A DNA stretch of 64,000 nucleotides from Biscogniauxia marginata (GCA_022695795.1 MU404095.1:248001-312000); one strand, 5' to 3'; positions 1 through 11,773 are shown, numbered from the stretch's first letter. Program-made: numbers and translations. The notes: a model not told the origin generated them from the sequence alone.

Positions 1-640
1 CATAAACTACTTCCTGGTCCCCCACGGCGCGGGGGTTGAGGGTTCGGTAGCTATCGCAATTCGAGGGGCACCTGAATGGGTAGTACGAGCCATTGAACGG
101 TCTGCAGTTCATCCCATCTACTCCGCACTCGTTGTTCTTGCTCCAGAAAGATGCGCCGCAGCCGATGACGGAGGGCGCGCCCAGGCCGTCTATTTCGGAG
201 GCGGCCTGGCCCTGCCACAAGACCAGCGCGAATGCGAGGATCCAGGCGGCGAAGTAGGCTATGAACAGCCAGAAACGATGCTTCTTGTCGGGAAGGAATC
301 GATGGAGCAAGCGCAGGGGGGCATTCTGGACGACGGGGAATAGAGGCTCAATCTTCCACGTCTTGGGCGTCTGCGGTCCCTTCACCCACCTAACTACAGC
401 CTTGCCTAGCTTCCGGGCGGGATAGGGGACCCATTTCCACCTCTTCCACGCCCCTTCTTCTTGCATAAAGCGCGGGGTTGGGGCGTTATCCGAGTCAGTC
501 TCGTCGTAGTCGAAATGATGTCCCCGATGATCATCAATTGGGAAGTCTGGGTCGGACAAGCCACCGTCGGTCTGCTGGCGGCGCTGCTGCTGCTCGAGAT
601 CGGGCGAATTTGGAGGTGGAGACGCCCGACTGTGGTTCAT
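1..640 (-). CDS. LCCL-domain membrane protein, N-terminal part (runs off window)
   Basis: The frame is open from an ATG at 640 to the window edge, giving 213 residues; the C-terminal part lies outside. The first 60 residues are acidic, Gln/Asp-rich and disordered-looking. Then comes a basic Trp-rich stretch (residues 65-95), one clear membrane segment (about 123-142) and the start of a Cys-rich outer domain with Cys161, 172, 179, 191 and 195. The order of cytosolic tail, single transmembrane segment, Cys-rich linker with the motif FRCPSNC and then NPRAVGDQEVVY is what I know from fungal LCCL-domain proteins, in which the LCCL fold follows directly. Their function is not established; they are large multi-pass membrane proteins. 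The ATG at 640 has A at -3, and the acidic N-terminus stays in frame with the conserved part. An ATG at 466 would drop the acidic tail and seems less likely. Confidence 0.8.
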   Translation of the reverse strand, partial: MNHSRASPPPNSPDLEQQQRRQQTDGGLSDPDFPIDDHRGHHFDYDETDSDNAPTPRFMQEEGAWKRWKWVPYPARKLGKAVVRWVKGPQTPKTWKIEPLFPVVQNAPLRLLHRFLPDKKHRFWLFIAYFAAWILAFALVLWQGQAASEIDGLGAPSVIGCGASFWSKNNECGVDGMNCRPFNGSYYPFRCPSNCDSYRTLNPRAVGDQEVVY

Positions 641-1472
641 GATAAGATTTCTATCCACTACGACCGAGTCCCGTCCGTGGTCGTCTGGGTAAGTTACCGA
701 GACGCTGGCTTACAAACAGCACTAAGGCGGGACGGCCGGGAACACGAGGAAATGTACAAGCTGATACAGACGCGTGATCGAGTTCTAAATACATATATAA
801 ACAATAACGCAGTACGAGTATAACCAAAAATAGACTATTTGGCAGAGGTTGTCGAGACTGGACAGCCTGAAGAAACAACGCAGTTAACGCTCGACGATTG
901 CGAGGCACCTCGAGGCGGGGAAAGCTGCGAAATGGGGCCCGAGGATCCGAGTCTCAGCTTTGTCCCGACTCGACAGATTTGTAAGCGGTGATTGGCTGTA
1001 GGTCAAGAGTGGTCCGTGCTCGGTGTTAACCCGAGAGCTCTGTATCTGAATTATGGGACTGAGGTAAGGCTGTGAAAGTCTAAAGTGCCCGTGGGCCCAC
1101 CTTTCCTAGATGTATTTAGTGTGGAATCCACAACTCGGGTGAGAACGTCTTATCTTTTTTTTCTTGGTCTGGGCTTGGCGTATTAGTATTGATCTACGGT
1201 TTAGTCAGGCTCAAAGCGCATTGCATTGTTGCTGCAAAGGTGACTTGTAAATCAAATACCTAGTAAAATAAAAATTAAAAAAATTAAAAAAATAGAGATC
1301 TCGAGTTACTGAATATCTAAACACTCATTATATAGTGTCTGTTTATGTATTTCCTCTCCCAATACTCCCGCAACTAGTCCCGTTTAGGTACAGGTCATAC
1401 GGCTCTTAAAAGTCCTGCTCTGTGCTTGGATTTGTCTCATTTTCCGAGTCGTCTTTGCCGGGGCAAGGCAGA
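641..1472. other. Divergent intergenic region
   Basis: This stretch separates the LCCL gene (-) from the QTRT2 gene (+) and should hold both promoters. It contains an AT-rich patch of A/T runs near 1262-1295 and no reading frame that resembles a protein. I see no RNA gene. Confidence 0.6.
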
Positions 1473-3017
1473 ATGGCCACCCCGAATTCGGATGAAGACA
1501 TGCGGACCATATTTAAAACTTTGAAAGACCCCTTAGTCAATGGCAGCGCTGCCAGACTTGGGAGACTGGCCCTCCCGAATCGACGTCCCATCGACACCCC
1601 AGATTACTTTGGCTCGACGTCGCGTGGAGCTGTTCCTCACATGACCCCAGACAATATCGTTAAGCACACCGAGTTCTGTGGTGTATATATAGCAATCGAA
1701 GACTGTAAGTGTCCCCTTATAAGTCGTCATCTCTGTACCAATTCACAAAGTCTTACGTTACGTGCAGTTTTAGAGCACTCTCGAACGAGGGCTTATCCGG
1801 CTATCTACAACATCAATGTCGAGGGCAGAGAACCTCTGCATGCTTATACTGCTACACCTCCGCACATGGCCACGATCCTGGGCGCCCGGCGGAGTCCAGC
1901 AGTGGCTGCTCCCATGGGCAACGGTCGTGATTACATATCTATATTCACCTCCACCGGCTTTCAAAAGCTGGATACTAAGAGTTACCATCGCGCTGTCGAG
2001 GCCGTGAGACCGGATATCGCGATACCACTCGCCGACTTGACGTTCGCCGACTCAAAGACTTACTCAAATGCCAAACGACAGCTTCGGATGGTCGAGAGGA
2101 CGGAGGATTGGCTAGCCGAGTTTTTCCAGCTTCGTGATCCCGAAGATCGCGATAGCAAGACGAAACACGATGCGCATATCTTTGCCCCGCTGCTGCCGGT
2201 TGACTATCCGACACAATGGGAGTACATAAATCTCCTGGCGCAAGATTATGCCCAGAAGCTGTCAGGTTTAGCAGTTTACGATACCAACATTCTTCCGGAC
2301 CTGGGTGAATATAGCTCGCTGGCAGGCCTGCCACGGCTGTCTCTCGACATCATCACGTCGCCGCACGACATCCTGAGACAAGTGCAATTAGGCATCGATC
2401 TCTTCACCGTGCCCTTCCTCAACACCACGTCGGACGCCGGAATAGCCCTGACGTTCGTATTCCCACCACCCTCGAACCCAGCCGAGAGCATACTCCCGCT
2501 AGGAACGGACATGTGGTCACAAGCGCACCAAACGTCGCTCGAGCCGCTGGCCGAGGCGTGCGAGTGCTACGCGTGCGCGAAGCACCACCTCGCCTACCTG
2601 CAGCACCTGCTGAACGCCAAAGAGATGCTCGGCTGGACCCTGCTGCAGGTCCACAACCACCGCGTCGTGAGCGACTTCTTCTCGGGGGTCAGGGCCTCCC
2701 TGAGCCGAGGCCCCGAGGCGTTCGAAGAAGACTGCCGCCGGTTCTCGCGGGTCTACGACGCCGAGATACCCAGGGGCACGGGGCTGCGGCCGCGGGCCCG
2801 AGGGTACCACTTCAAGAGCCAAGGCGGGGAGCCGAAGATGAACGAGGCGGCGTGGGAAAAGTTCGCGCCCGACGGCGCTGGGGACCCGACCGTTTCTGCG
2901 GAGATCGCGGGGCTCGCGGTGACGGGGGCCGCGGGCGAGGGGAAAGAGACCCTGGTCGTTCCGGACGGCGACGCCAAAGAGCTGGATAAGAAAGGTTTCG
3001 CAGAAATTCAGCATTAG
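1473..3017 (+). CDS. Queuine tRNA-ribosyltransferase accessory subunit 2 (QTRT2)
   Basis: This is the non-catalytic partner of the eukaryotic tRNA-guanine transglycosylase, which replaces G34 by queuine in GUN anticodons. The two subunits form a dimer that in animals associates with mitochondria. The zinc site of the TGT family is present as Cys342-x-Cys344-x2-Cys347 with His373; the 26-residue step from the last Cys to the His equals that in bacterial TGT. The N-terminus has the family's ARLGRLALP and TSRGAVPHMTP stretches. A 63-bp intron (1705-1767, GTAAGT...GTGCAG) is a multiple of three and has no stop, so the genomic frame reads straight through it. Removing it restores the conserved junction IEDFLEH. 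The start chosen is ATG 1473; upstream in-frame codons lack an ATG. The spliced protein is about 493 aa. The Gly/Ala/Lys-rich C-terminal tail (from about residue 435) is variable in this family. Confidence 0.9.
   Translation: MATPNSDEDMRTIFKTLKDPLVNGSAARLGRLALPNRRPIDTPDYFGSTSRGAVPHMTPDNIVKHTEFCGVYIAIEDCKCPLISRHLCTNSQSLTLRAVLEHSRTRAYPAIYNINVEGREPLHAYTATPPHMATILGARRSPAVAAPMGNGRDYISIFTSTGFQKLDTKSYHRAVEAVRPDIAIPLADLTFADSKTYSNAKRQLRMVERTEDWLAEFFQLRDPEDRDSKTKHDAHIFAPLLPVDYPTQWEYINLLAQDYAQKLSGLAVYDTNILPDLGEYSSLAGLPRLSLDIITSPHDILRQVQLGIDLFTVPFLNTTSDAGIALTFVFPPPSNPAESILPLGTDMWSQAHQTSLEPLAEACECYACAKHHLAYLQHLLNAKEMLGWTLLQVHNHRVVSDFFSGVRASLSRGPEAFEEDCRRFSRVYDAEIPRGTGLRPRARGYHFKSQGGEPKMNEAAWEKFAPDGAGDPTVSAEIAGLAVTGAAGEGKETLVVPDGDAKELDKKGFAEIQH
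1705..1767 (+). other. In-frame 63-bp intron of the QTRT2 gene
   Basis: Donor GTAAGT, acceptor CGTGCAG, with TCTTAC as a possible branch site about 12 bases before the end. It is divisible by three and free of stops. Translating it inserts 21 residues unlike the family, whereas splicing joins GAC-T to TT-TTA and restores the EDF sequence. Confidence 0.8.
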
Positions 3018-3519
3018 CGACCCCAGTAGTGAGATTTATACCACCCATAATAGAAAAATATCAATTACCACGATCGAGGATCTTCGTTCATTGCGTACGC
3101 CCTGCATGCAAGGCAGTTTTCGGCCAATCCCAGATCCTGCATGGCTAATTGTATAAGGGGGAGATGAACCACCGAGATGATCTCGTCTATGATTACAGTG
3201 AACGCCAACAGGATTTCCACTTGTCAGTGTAACGATTTTTTCTCTTTTTATCAATATCGCAAGCCGTCCTCTCTTATCCCATTGGAGGTCCCTTCCCCTC
3301 TTCTACGCCGACCTCACACCCCTTTGAAGACAAGACACGCAAGTCCCATGAAAACAGAGCCCGTCGCAGAAACGATTTGCGTGTTATATTTTCAATGTAT
3401 AATTACGGCTATATACAAGAATACCTGCCGTGAAAAAAAAAAAAAAAGGTCTTTTCGTATACCCTCATACCTACCTACCTACCTACCTACGCACCCCACA
3501 ATCCCCCTTTTAATCATCA
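3018..3519. other. Convergent intergenic region with CCTA microsatellite
   Basis: It lies between two convergent genes. It holds an A-run at about 3434-3447 and a short CCTA tandem repeat at about 3469-3489. No gene seen. Confidence 0.6.
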
Positions 3520-6011
3520 TCACCACCCACCGCCACCGCCGCCGCCATACCCCGGCTTCGGCTTGGGCTTCGGCTTCGAACCCCCGGGAGGCCCACTACC
3601 CGGGCGCGGGCGGGGGTGGGCGAGGCCGAGGCAATCCGCCATCTTGAAGAAGATGTCGACGTTGCCGTAGACGCCGCCGAAGGCGTCCTGGCAGGGCCCC
3701 ATGGCGAAGACGGGGACGTCGGTCAGCGAGTGCACGCCCGAGGAGTCCGAGACGGGCAGCGTGCCGTTGACGACGAACCCGTCCGGCGCGTCCGCCGCGT
3801 CGACGAAGTAGTCGTCGTCGCCGAACCCGGGCGTGTCGCTGACGACGCTGCGCGGCGACGCCCGCAACCGGTAGTCCTCGCGCCGGTCCGGGTTCGCCGC
3901 GAACCCCTGCGCGAGCGCGTACCGCGGGCTCCAGTTCAGCGGGAAGTGCGGGCCCGTGCCGTACGACACTTGTGGTGCTTCCCCGCCGTCGCCCTCGCCG
4001 TCGCCCTCGCCCGAGGCGGGGGCCGCCACCGTGTACTGCGACAGCCCCGAGCGCTCGTAGACGCCGACGGCGCGGCGCTTGCGGCGGTCCGTCTTCCCCG
4101 CCGACAGGTACGCCGTGTCGACGCCGCCGAAGACGTCGAAGCCGTGGCCGTGGTCGGCCGTGACGAGGACGAGGGTGTCGTCGAGGTCGCCGAGGGCGGC
4201 GAGGCGCGCGACGGTGGCGCGCACGGCGTCGTCGAGCTCGAGCAGGTCGCCGAGCGCGCGGTCGTAGTCGAGCGCGTGCATCTGCTTGTCGATCGAGGCG
4301 CCCTCCGCCATGAGGAAGAAGCCGCGGTCGCCGCCGCGCGCGCGCAGGATGTCGACCGCCTTGAGCGTCATCTCCCGGAGGCCCGGCAGGTCGAGCGCGG
4401 GAGCCGCCGCCCCGAGCGGGTCGTTCGACAGCCCCGCGAGGTTCTCCATGAACACGTTGCGGTCCAGCCACACGGGGAGGTGCGACCGGCAGAAGACGCC
4501 GAGCGCCCGGCTGCGGTTGCCGAGCTCGAGGAGCGACGTCCTGTTCAGGCTGATGTCGTAGCCCGCCGCGGCGAAGGCCGCGTAGTAGTCCTTGCCCTCG
4601 TAGCTCGAGTCGCCGGGGTAGAACTGCTCCGCGCCGCCGCCGAACCAGACGTCCGGCCCGCCCTGGTCGGTCCAGGTGTAGTTCGTGACTGAGTTGAGGG
4701 CCTGGTCCACGAGGGGGCCGTATTCGTTCCTCGATCGGCTGTGGCCGGTGAGGGCGATGGGAGTAGCATCTGCGAGAGAGGCAGTCGAGACGGCGCCCCA
4801 AGCTGAGCCCTAGACAATTGTTAGAAGAAAAAGAAAAATACAAAGGTCGTGTAAATTTCTAGCTTCCGGCATGGTTGGCTTACCCAGGTGCGTTTCAGTA
4901 TCTCTACGATGGTCTCAACCTTTGGGTCGTCAAAAGGATCGGATGAGGAATCCGCATAGACACTATATGTGAAATTAATAGCTGCCTCTATTTTTACGGC
5001 GACCTAGTCGTCCCGGGATTTTCTTACCCCATAGCGTTGACGGCACTCTTATGACCGGAGTAGAGAGCAGACGCAGAATTGGCGCTGTCGGTGATGAAGC
5101 TGTCGAGCGAATGTGTCATCTGGTGTCCTACCACGGGGAATTGGTCCATCTGCAACAGGGACTGGTATTTCCCATTAATGCTGTGGTGGCCAAGAAGGCG
5201 CGCGGCCGTAATCATGTTGGTGGTCATGCCATCGCCTGACGAATCTAAGTCAGCTCTCCCTCCGAGTTCTCAAGCAAATCATGCTAACTCGTACCGATGA
5301 ATAGTATGACGTTCTTCGCCTTCTTCTTGGTCGCCAGGGGTCGCACGACCCAGTTAGCCGTCGTCTTCTTATCGCCGTAGTAGCTCAGCTGCACCACATA
5401 GTTCCCGGGCTCGTAGATGGCCAGCCTTCGATAGATTTTGGAGGCAACGTTGACGACGGAGGGCGTTCCGGCATCCTCAGCGAAGAGGTCCTCGTACCAC
5501 TGGAAATCCCACTTCTCGACCTCGGGCTCGGCAATGTCGAAGAACTCGGCGAGGCTCTTCGCCTTGCCGCCTTCCTTAGCGATCGTCACGAGAAAGTCTT
5601 CGTCCGGCACCCCGTCATTAAACGCTTCTGACCCATTGACTGGGGCGTGGACCTCGAGGCGCAGGTCGAAGTCTACGACAATGTTATCATGACATTCTTG
5701 AAGCTCCTAGGTTTCAAATATTTCTCCTTCATCGACCCCCTAGACCAACACGGGCACCAAAAGGAACCAGGGGATATCCACGGGATGAAGTTTTGCGATC
5801 ACATACTGAGTATTCCTGTTAGTTTCCGCTACAGGACTTCAGGCTAGAGCCGGGGATATCACTATACGAACCATTGGCCAGGCAGGAAATCCGATTGATC
5901 TGGAGGGAGCACGCATCCGAGAGTGGGACAAGCTCCCAGGCGCCGGAAGGTTTGGCCATTCACGGCAGCTAGGAAAGCCACGAAGGCAAATGGGAGGCTT
6001 GATTTACCCAT
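3520..6011 (-). CDS. Alkaline phosphatase (PhoA/Pho8 family), secreted or vacuolar
   Basis: It hydrolyses phosphomonoesters using two Zn and one Mg. Five exons are inferred on the minus strand: 6011-5868, 5706-5295, 5235-5028, 4962-4884 and 4809-3520 (about 710 aa). Exon 1 starts with a hydrophobic signal peptide (residues 1-19), then the fungal stretch FRRLGACP. The metal site FIGDGMTT (about 184-191), nucleophile motif TDSAN (Ser236), AEGASIDKQMH (Glu450, Asp455, His459), ADHGHG (Asp500, His501) and GVHSLTDVP (His641) are all present, so the enzyme should be active. Introns 2-4 are 59, 65 and 74 bp with good GT/AG ends. Intron 1 (5707-5867) is longer and its acceptor uncertain; the model leaves about 13 extra residues before FDLRLEVHAPVNG. 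The C-terminus ends in a Lys-Pro repeat and a poly-Gly run with a final Trp. GC at third positions is very high in the last exon. Confidence 0.9.
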
Positions 6012-8136
6012 TGCACTTCGCGATTACAAGCAACTCAAGCGCAAATTGCTTCGTCGCCCTATGCCACCCAGGTATCTCGATGGTGACTCGCGAAAACACA
6101 AAAGGCGAGGAGCTGGCACTAGGGCAGCTCGTGCTTAATATATAGGGCGGGCTACAAGATCGACGCGCTGCACATGCAGTACGACGACGCCATTTGCTGC
6201 ATAGTCGGCGTACCTAGCTTATCCCGCTCTCATCGATAGACGATCCGTGCCGAGACCGCCAAGTCAGTTATCTGCACACAAAGACCTGATCCGGCTTCAA
6301 GGTTCTTCGTCCCTGGCAGGAGAGATAAACAGCACGTCCGATCGATCTTGGCAGTGGAGCCATCCATAAGGTCGTTCGCCCGGCGCGGATCTCACGGCGC
6401 TGGCGATGGCCCTCGGCGGTATATTTCTAGAGTTTTGCGTCGACATTAGAAGGAATCACGGCGATGGAGAGCAGCACGTGTCGACCGCGAACCTCGTAGC
6501 TGGGACCCAGGCGTTAGCTAGCCTGCCAAGCTTGAAGGTAGGTCTTACGGTTAAGACACGACCCGGGAGAAGGCAATTAATTACACATAACTATGCACAA
6601 GAGTGGGCAAAATGCGATTTATACTGTTAGCAAGGTTGGAACATGCTCTCATTCAGATGAACCCCAAGCTTAAGTGAGGTAGCATCGGCGCACCACGGCT
6701 GAGAGACGGGCGTGTAGACCGGATGGGTAAGGTAGGCCAGTATGCGGGGGAGGGCGTTATCATGTTGGCTGGCTTGGCGGCGGAGATGGGCCGACAACGT
6801 GGGCTGGGCGCTGAAGATGATTGGCCCGACCCCGATTATACAGGAGAGCATTATCTTGAATTACATACTTCCTATCAAGTCCCCTGGGGTAGTCTAGCGG
6901 GTAGTCTAGCAAAGTCGAGTGCAGATGTAATTTCGGACAGGGCCTGCTTGGGTCCTGTGTTGGTGGCCTTAATATTCAATAATAGTAGATAACGCCCAAG
7001 AGGTCCCTAGTAATATTTCGGTCAATGGCCCAAATCAAGGCATGGCTAAGAATACCACCACCCGTTCCTCGTGTCGAGTTGCGGCTATACTCTGTGTGGT
7101 TCCAGATTCCCGGGAACCGGTTAACCCATCTCTTGGAAACCAAGCCGAGTGGTAGGTAAGGTACCCGTTAGTCTGTCGACTAAGCTTGGTGCTACATCGC
7201 CTACAATCCAAGACCTGTATAGTCTTCTTTTCTTTATGCCTATGTGATTCTTTATCACTCTTTTTGTTATACTAAGCTAGAAGACAAACAGCAGGATCAA
7301 GTACGATGCTAGTGGATTGATCCATCTCAACCCCCTTTTTGACGCGAACTAAAGTATTATAAAAGGGGTAAATAGGTAGGTTAGCCTTCTAATCAGTCTA
7401 ACTAGCAAGTACAGAGGTAAAGGTAAGCTGTCTTAGAACACGAGGTTATATGACGAACGAATTATATATTACTATTGGGGAATATTCGTCAACTTCGTCG
7501 TACACAATCAACTGTTGATTATGATGATGCTTCCCACCTTATTAATGTTAAGGCTGAGCTATACATGACTTGTATTTCTTGGGATCTTAGACCAGATCCG
7601 AGACTTCAAAGGTAAACAAAATGCATATAAGACGGAAGATCATTTGAGGCAAGTCGAGATGCTCCTTGAATCCTTGCATCCTTTATTTTAGGGGAGTTTG
7701 GAACAATCCTCACAAGTGATATATTACCACTGGCCTCTTTGTACGTCAACGTACCTTGGTCTAATAAGATTTGCGGATTAGTTGTCTCTATAAGGTAGTA
7801 TAGAAAAGTCATCAACACTTAAGGGATATTTGATGAATGACTACGCAAGGCTCCTTGGTTTGGGTGAACTTTTCTTTATATTTTTCCCCTGGGGTAGATG
7901 CGGTTAACCTACGGAGTAACTGTCTAGACAATCGAATAGAAGATCCGTCATAACCGAATCGATTCCATAGCTTGACTAGTGGCCACATCCGTCATGGCCG
8001 CTTCTCTACCCCTTTCCCATCTACCCACTACAATCCAGTGGAGCTATATGCCTTGGCAGGTATGAAGAGGCTGCGAGAGCCTTATCATACAACTGGCCAA
8101 AAACCTGCTACCATGCACAGTTCAGGATGCGCGCAT
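6012..8136. other. Intergenic region, about 2.1 kb
   Basis: It holds the upstream region of the alkaline phosphatase gene and the 3' flank of the RPS20 gene. There are open frames of 60-90 codons on both strands, but none has domain features, splice context or neighbouring exons that support a gene. I see no RNA gene or repeat. Confidence 0.5.
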
Positions 8137-8751
8137 CTAAGCGGCAATGGTGACTTCGACCTCGACACCAGCCTCGACTGCTAGTTGTTAGCAACTGCGT
8201 TTTGTTGAACGATATACGTAGCTCCTTACTATTAACAATGACCGACTTGACAATCTCGGTAGGGGCGTGAAGGCTGGGAGGAAAATGTTAGAACACATGT
8301 TTGGCAAGCTCAACTCTTATGCCGGAGTGCCTACTCAATCAATCGCTTGTGTATCCGCATCTCGTAGGTATCCCAGGTCTTAGAACCCTCACCACAGGGG
8401 GTCTTTCGGGTGGTGACCTTCAAGTTCTTGGTGGGAAGTCGGACGGGGCCCTTGACGGTGAGGCCCTTGGATCGGGCACGCTCGAGGAGCTCAGTCGAGA
8501 CCTTCTCAAGAGACTGGACCTTGCGGCTATAATTTTTTCGTCGAGTTAGCATTCGATCAGGCCTCTCGTGGGGACAATTGGAGTATAATTACCTGGTCAG
8601 GGTGATGCGGATACGGTGAGACTTCTGCAATCCGGCAAACAGGTCAGCAATCTCTCTTCGTCTACTCTGGAGGTCCCCGCGACGGGGGGACGGGAGGGTG
8701 AGACCGTACGGGCTGCTCGCCGACATCCTTATCTCCTTTCTGGAACGACAT
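8137..8751 (-). CDS. 40S ribosomal protein uS10 (RPS20)
   Basis: A structural protein of the small ribosomal subunit head, universally conserved. Five exons assemble cleanly: 8751-8710, 8624-8593, 8526-8335, 8273-8230 and 8177-8137. They give 116 aa, the normal length for eukaryotic uS10. The signature is unmistakable: [19 protein letters not shown], then [35 protein letters not shown] and the C-terminal [12 protein letters not shown]. Introns are 85, 66, 61 and 52 bp, all GT...AG; two interrupt codons that splicing restores exactly (GA|C for Asp, A|TC for Ile). The start ATG at 8751 is the only one in the first exon, with the short variable N-terminus MSFQKGDKD typical of fungi. Dense introns near the 5' end are usual for fungal ribosomal-protein genes. 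Confidence 0.95.
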
Positions 8752-9566
8752 TGTGGATTTTGCTGTTACGACTCGGAACGATACCCAGGTAGGTGTAAAA
8801 CGTCACGGCAAAGTGATAACAGCCGGGGTTGGTGGGAATTACGGATTTGGTGGTTGAAGTTGATATGCGAAAGCACGAGAATTGGATTTCCACTTGCAAA
8901 GAAATTTAGTGGGGGACAGCCCTTGAAGATAACCCTCGGAGCTCGAAATTCACGTGACGGTCATTCAAAAATTACGCGAACTCTGTGGCGTGCAGGGTGG
9001 CTACGGTAGCCCGTGTGGAACACCTTAGGGCATAATCCGTACCTTGAAAGTGGGCCGCCTGGATATCCATCTACGAGATATATGCATATATGCGACTAGA
9101 TGATAGTTACCTTGTATGAGTATCTAGGTAGTTAGGTGCTATGTAGGTTAGCGAGAGCATGTAAAAATCGAGGATCTAATACCCTACTAGTAGGTAGTGT
9201 ACTATTATGACGTAGCCTGCCTGTCGCTAGTAATTTTTAGGTGTTTTACAGATTGATATTGATTATTATAGCTTATCCCATAGCACCGTAGCCCGTCCCT
9301 CATCAAGAACATCGGCAATACATTAAGTTAACGACAAGTCGAAACTCCCAACTCCCTTTTTCGATGCCCTCGATCCTGCAGTTGAAAGTGCTCTGCAATG
9401 ATGAATGCCGATAATGACTGAACACCCCCAACGCCATCGAGATTGCCCAATTAAGCAAGCAACTCCAAAGCCAAGCTTCCCTCTAAATGCGGCATCCATA
9501 GTTCCATACACTCTGCTCGGTGCCTCCGATATGGATCCATAAGCCCGGGTGACATTATCTGAGTTT
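8752..9566. other. RPS20 upstream region and intergenic DNA
   Basis: It contains the promoter of the minus-strand RPS20 gene. Short TAGGTAG-type repeats occur at about 9120-9200. No ribosomal-protein promoter box could be identified with confidence and no gene is seen. Confidence 0.45.
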
Positions 9567-9773
9567 TCAGGATTCCTCTTTGGTCGGCTGCATATCGATA
9601 TCTTCAGTCGTGGACGGCAGCGGCCCGCTCGCGCATTCTGAAAACCACCAGTCCACCAGCTTCTCTCTGAGCTCGTACGATTCCCAGTTCTCAAAAGATG
9701 AAGCCTCTTGTGGCTGAGGCCGTTGGGCGTGGACGTCAGACATCGCTTGAGGTTGGCTTGTTGTAGTCGACAT
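9567..9773 (-). CDS. Small hypothetical protein, 68 aa
   Basis: An intact frame from an ATG preceded, on the coding strand, by a CAA-rich leader (the GTT repeat at 9774-9806 seen from the other side). Such A/C-rich leaders are common in fungal mRNAs. The protein is Gln/Ser-rich at the N-terminus, followed by a compact segment with NWESYELREKLVDWWFSE that could form an amphipathic helix rich in Trp and acidic residues, and an acidic tail. I do not recognise the family. Support is compositional only. An internal ATG (residue 11) is an alternative start. Confidence 0.4.
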   Translation of the reverse strand: MSTTTSQPQAMSDVHAQRPQPQEASSFENWESYELREKLVDWWFSECASGPLPSTTEDIDMQPTKEES

Positions 9774-9806
9774 TGTTGTTGTTATTGTTATTGTTGTTGG
9801 TGTTGA
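9774..9806. repeat. GTT-type trinucleotide repeat
   Basis: Imperfect run of GTT/ATT units immediately upstream of the 68-aa reading frame. On that gene's strand it is a CAA/AAT-rich leader. Confidence 0.75.
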
Positions 9807-10423
9807 AAGTGTTGTCCTCGTGTGATGACTTATGTTGGGTGTAAGTGTGAAAAAAGAATAACTTGGATGGTAGTTCTTGGTCCTTGAAGCTAACTATGCA
9901 GCAATTATAAGGGGATGTTGTTATGTCTTCTTTACAAGACTCCTTGTTATTGTGTGGTGATTGAGACCAGCGAGAGCAGCCAGGTATTTTATAAATCGTG
10001 TAAGTTACAATTAATACGTAAGGATCGGTATGTTGTCGCGCTGAATTCCGTTCGGTAATTCCGGCCTGATCGACAGTCCGTAACGCCTGAGGGGCAGTGA
10101 GTTATTGACCAGATTGTCAATTGACTGATCTTTAACTCAAGACAGCAAGTCTCTATCGATCATGCCACCCCTCAAAAGGGCAGGCCAAGTGTAGGCTGTA
10201 TCGCCGTATCGCTTCTGGCCGATGCTAGTTTAGAATTGCGGGGTTCCATATACCTAGGTACAGTACCCTGTACGGATGGATTACTGGCTGACTGGGTTAG
10301 CTCCCCCCTTAGGACACGGAGTTAACCATTAGTCCCGCACCCTTGCCAACGAGTTACCCCTGAATATCTGCAGCAACCGGCCTACCGGCGCTCTGCCCGC
10401 CGAATACCGACCCAGCACCGTCA

Positions 10424-10452
10424 CCGGACAATTCTTTTTGGAAATTGTCCGG
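10424..10452. repeat. Perfect 10-bp inverted repeat
   Basis: Arms CCGGACAATT (10424-10433) and AATTGTCCGG (10443-10452) around a 9-base loop. Imperfect pairing continues outward (CCGTC/GACGG). It lies between genes, and its role is unknown. Confidence 0.8.
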
Positions 10453-11773
10453 CGAGACGGCAGCGACTGAACCTGAGTGAGGTAGGAGGTTGGATGACAG
10501 TGCCTCACGTCGATCATGGTCCAAGAAGCAATAATTACGTGTCAGCCACTTGGACATTTTCTCTCTCTCTCTCCATACCGCCCACCTGATTGTTCCAGGA
10601 AATATCAGGTATTACCTACACACCATCTTTGCAAACTGCCGCCGTGACAAACAGGATGACGTAGTATCTTAGGCGAAGCTTGACGCAATAGAGAACAGAT
10701 CATGGCTCCTGTGGCTCAATATGCCGATATTCGTAAGCACTCAAATGTGCCTTGTCCCCATCAGCCGGTCTTATAGTCTAGTTATCCACAATACCCATCA
10801 CTAGGAATCGAACGAGACGATCTACTTGCTGCTCACGCGTCAGGCTACCTTAGCTATGTTATTAGTGATACTGTTGCTTTTGATAGTCTTAACATATGCG
10901 CGTTCTACGGTAGTGCTACCATCCATCTTATCTCCATTAGCGCCGATGCAGGAAAGGCTTGCGTAGTTGTTCGCCGCAGTTCTGACACGTACTCGAAGAT
11001 TTCTATGGGAAGATGCATTGTCAGCCTTTAAGAACTCATCGTGGTCTCCTATTAGCCTTAGACTCACTTCCATCTGCGCCAACAATGTAGAATCTTTCTT
11101 TTCGAATAGTCGAGAAGACGCAAGTAAATTAAGCAAACGGGAAGATACCGAGGCTTAACTGCCTTAGACTGAGTTGTAATTATCACCAGAGGCGGGTTTC
11201 AACACCCAGGTTTTAAGCGAAATATGTGAAGTCTGGACTCACCAGGGTCCGGTCCGAGTACCATAAAAAGCATAGTTAGGATCAAGGCCGTTTCGTGATC
11301 CACCTCCTGCAGTTTTCTGGCAGCACGCCACTACCGTAAACACTCTTCGAAAGCGTTGAGTAGGTTATTGTGATAATAAGATCAAGAGGTACACGTATAT
11401 GATATGATGGATACCGAAAATCCCTCAGATCTACCTAGCATGTTGATAAGGGGAGGTCTCAACCCATACCCCTATCTGCTTGACCTGACTGGATAAAAGC
11501 AGTTTCATAAGACACAACCTCCTTAAATTATCGAACTCGTCATCACTATATCTATCACTGACAAGGATGACCTGCTAGATGATGATTGCCATTCCCAAGT
11601 AATGTTTTATTTGATAATGGCATAACTTCTTTTTAATATCTATATATAGATATCAATACCCAACCCCCTATAAGTCTATGGTAATAAAAACTTATCGGGG
11701 TAGCGAGGTTGAGAAACACGCCTCGATATTATGAGAATACTGTTTGACTTACTAGGATTCTGCAGCGAAATCG

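Noticed and set aside
3596..4843. Arg/Pro-rich frames of several hundred codons opposite and alongside the last exon of the alkaline phosphatase gene
   Set aside because: High GC removes stops in all phases. Only one phase carries the phosphatase motifs.
10840..11158. Opposing frames of 98 and 63 codons
   Set aside because: No family features, no promoter or intron context, and the two overlap each other.
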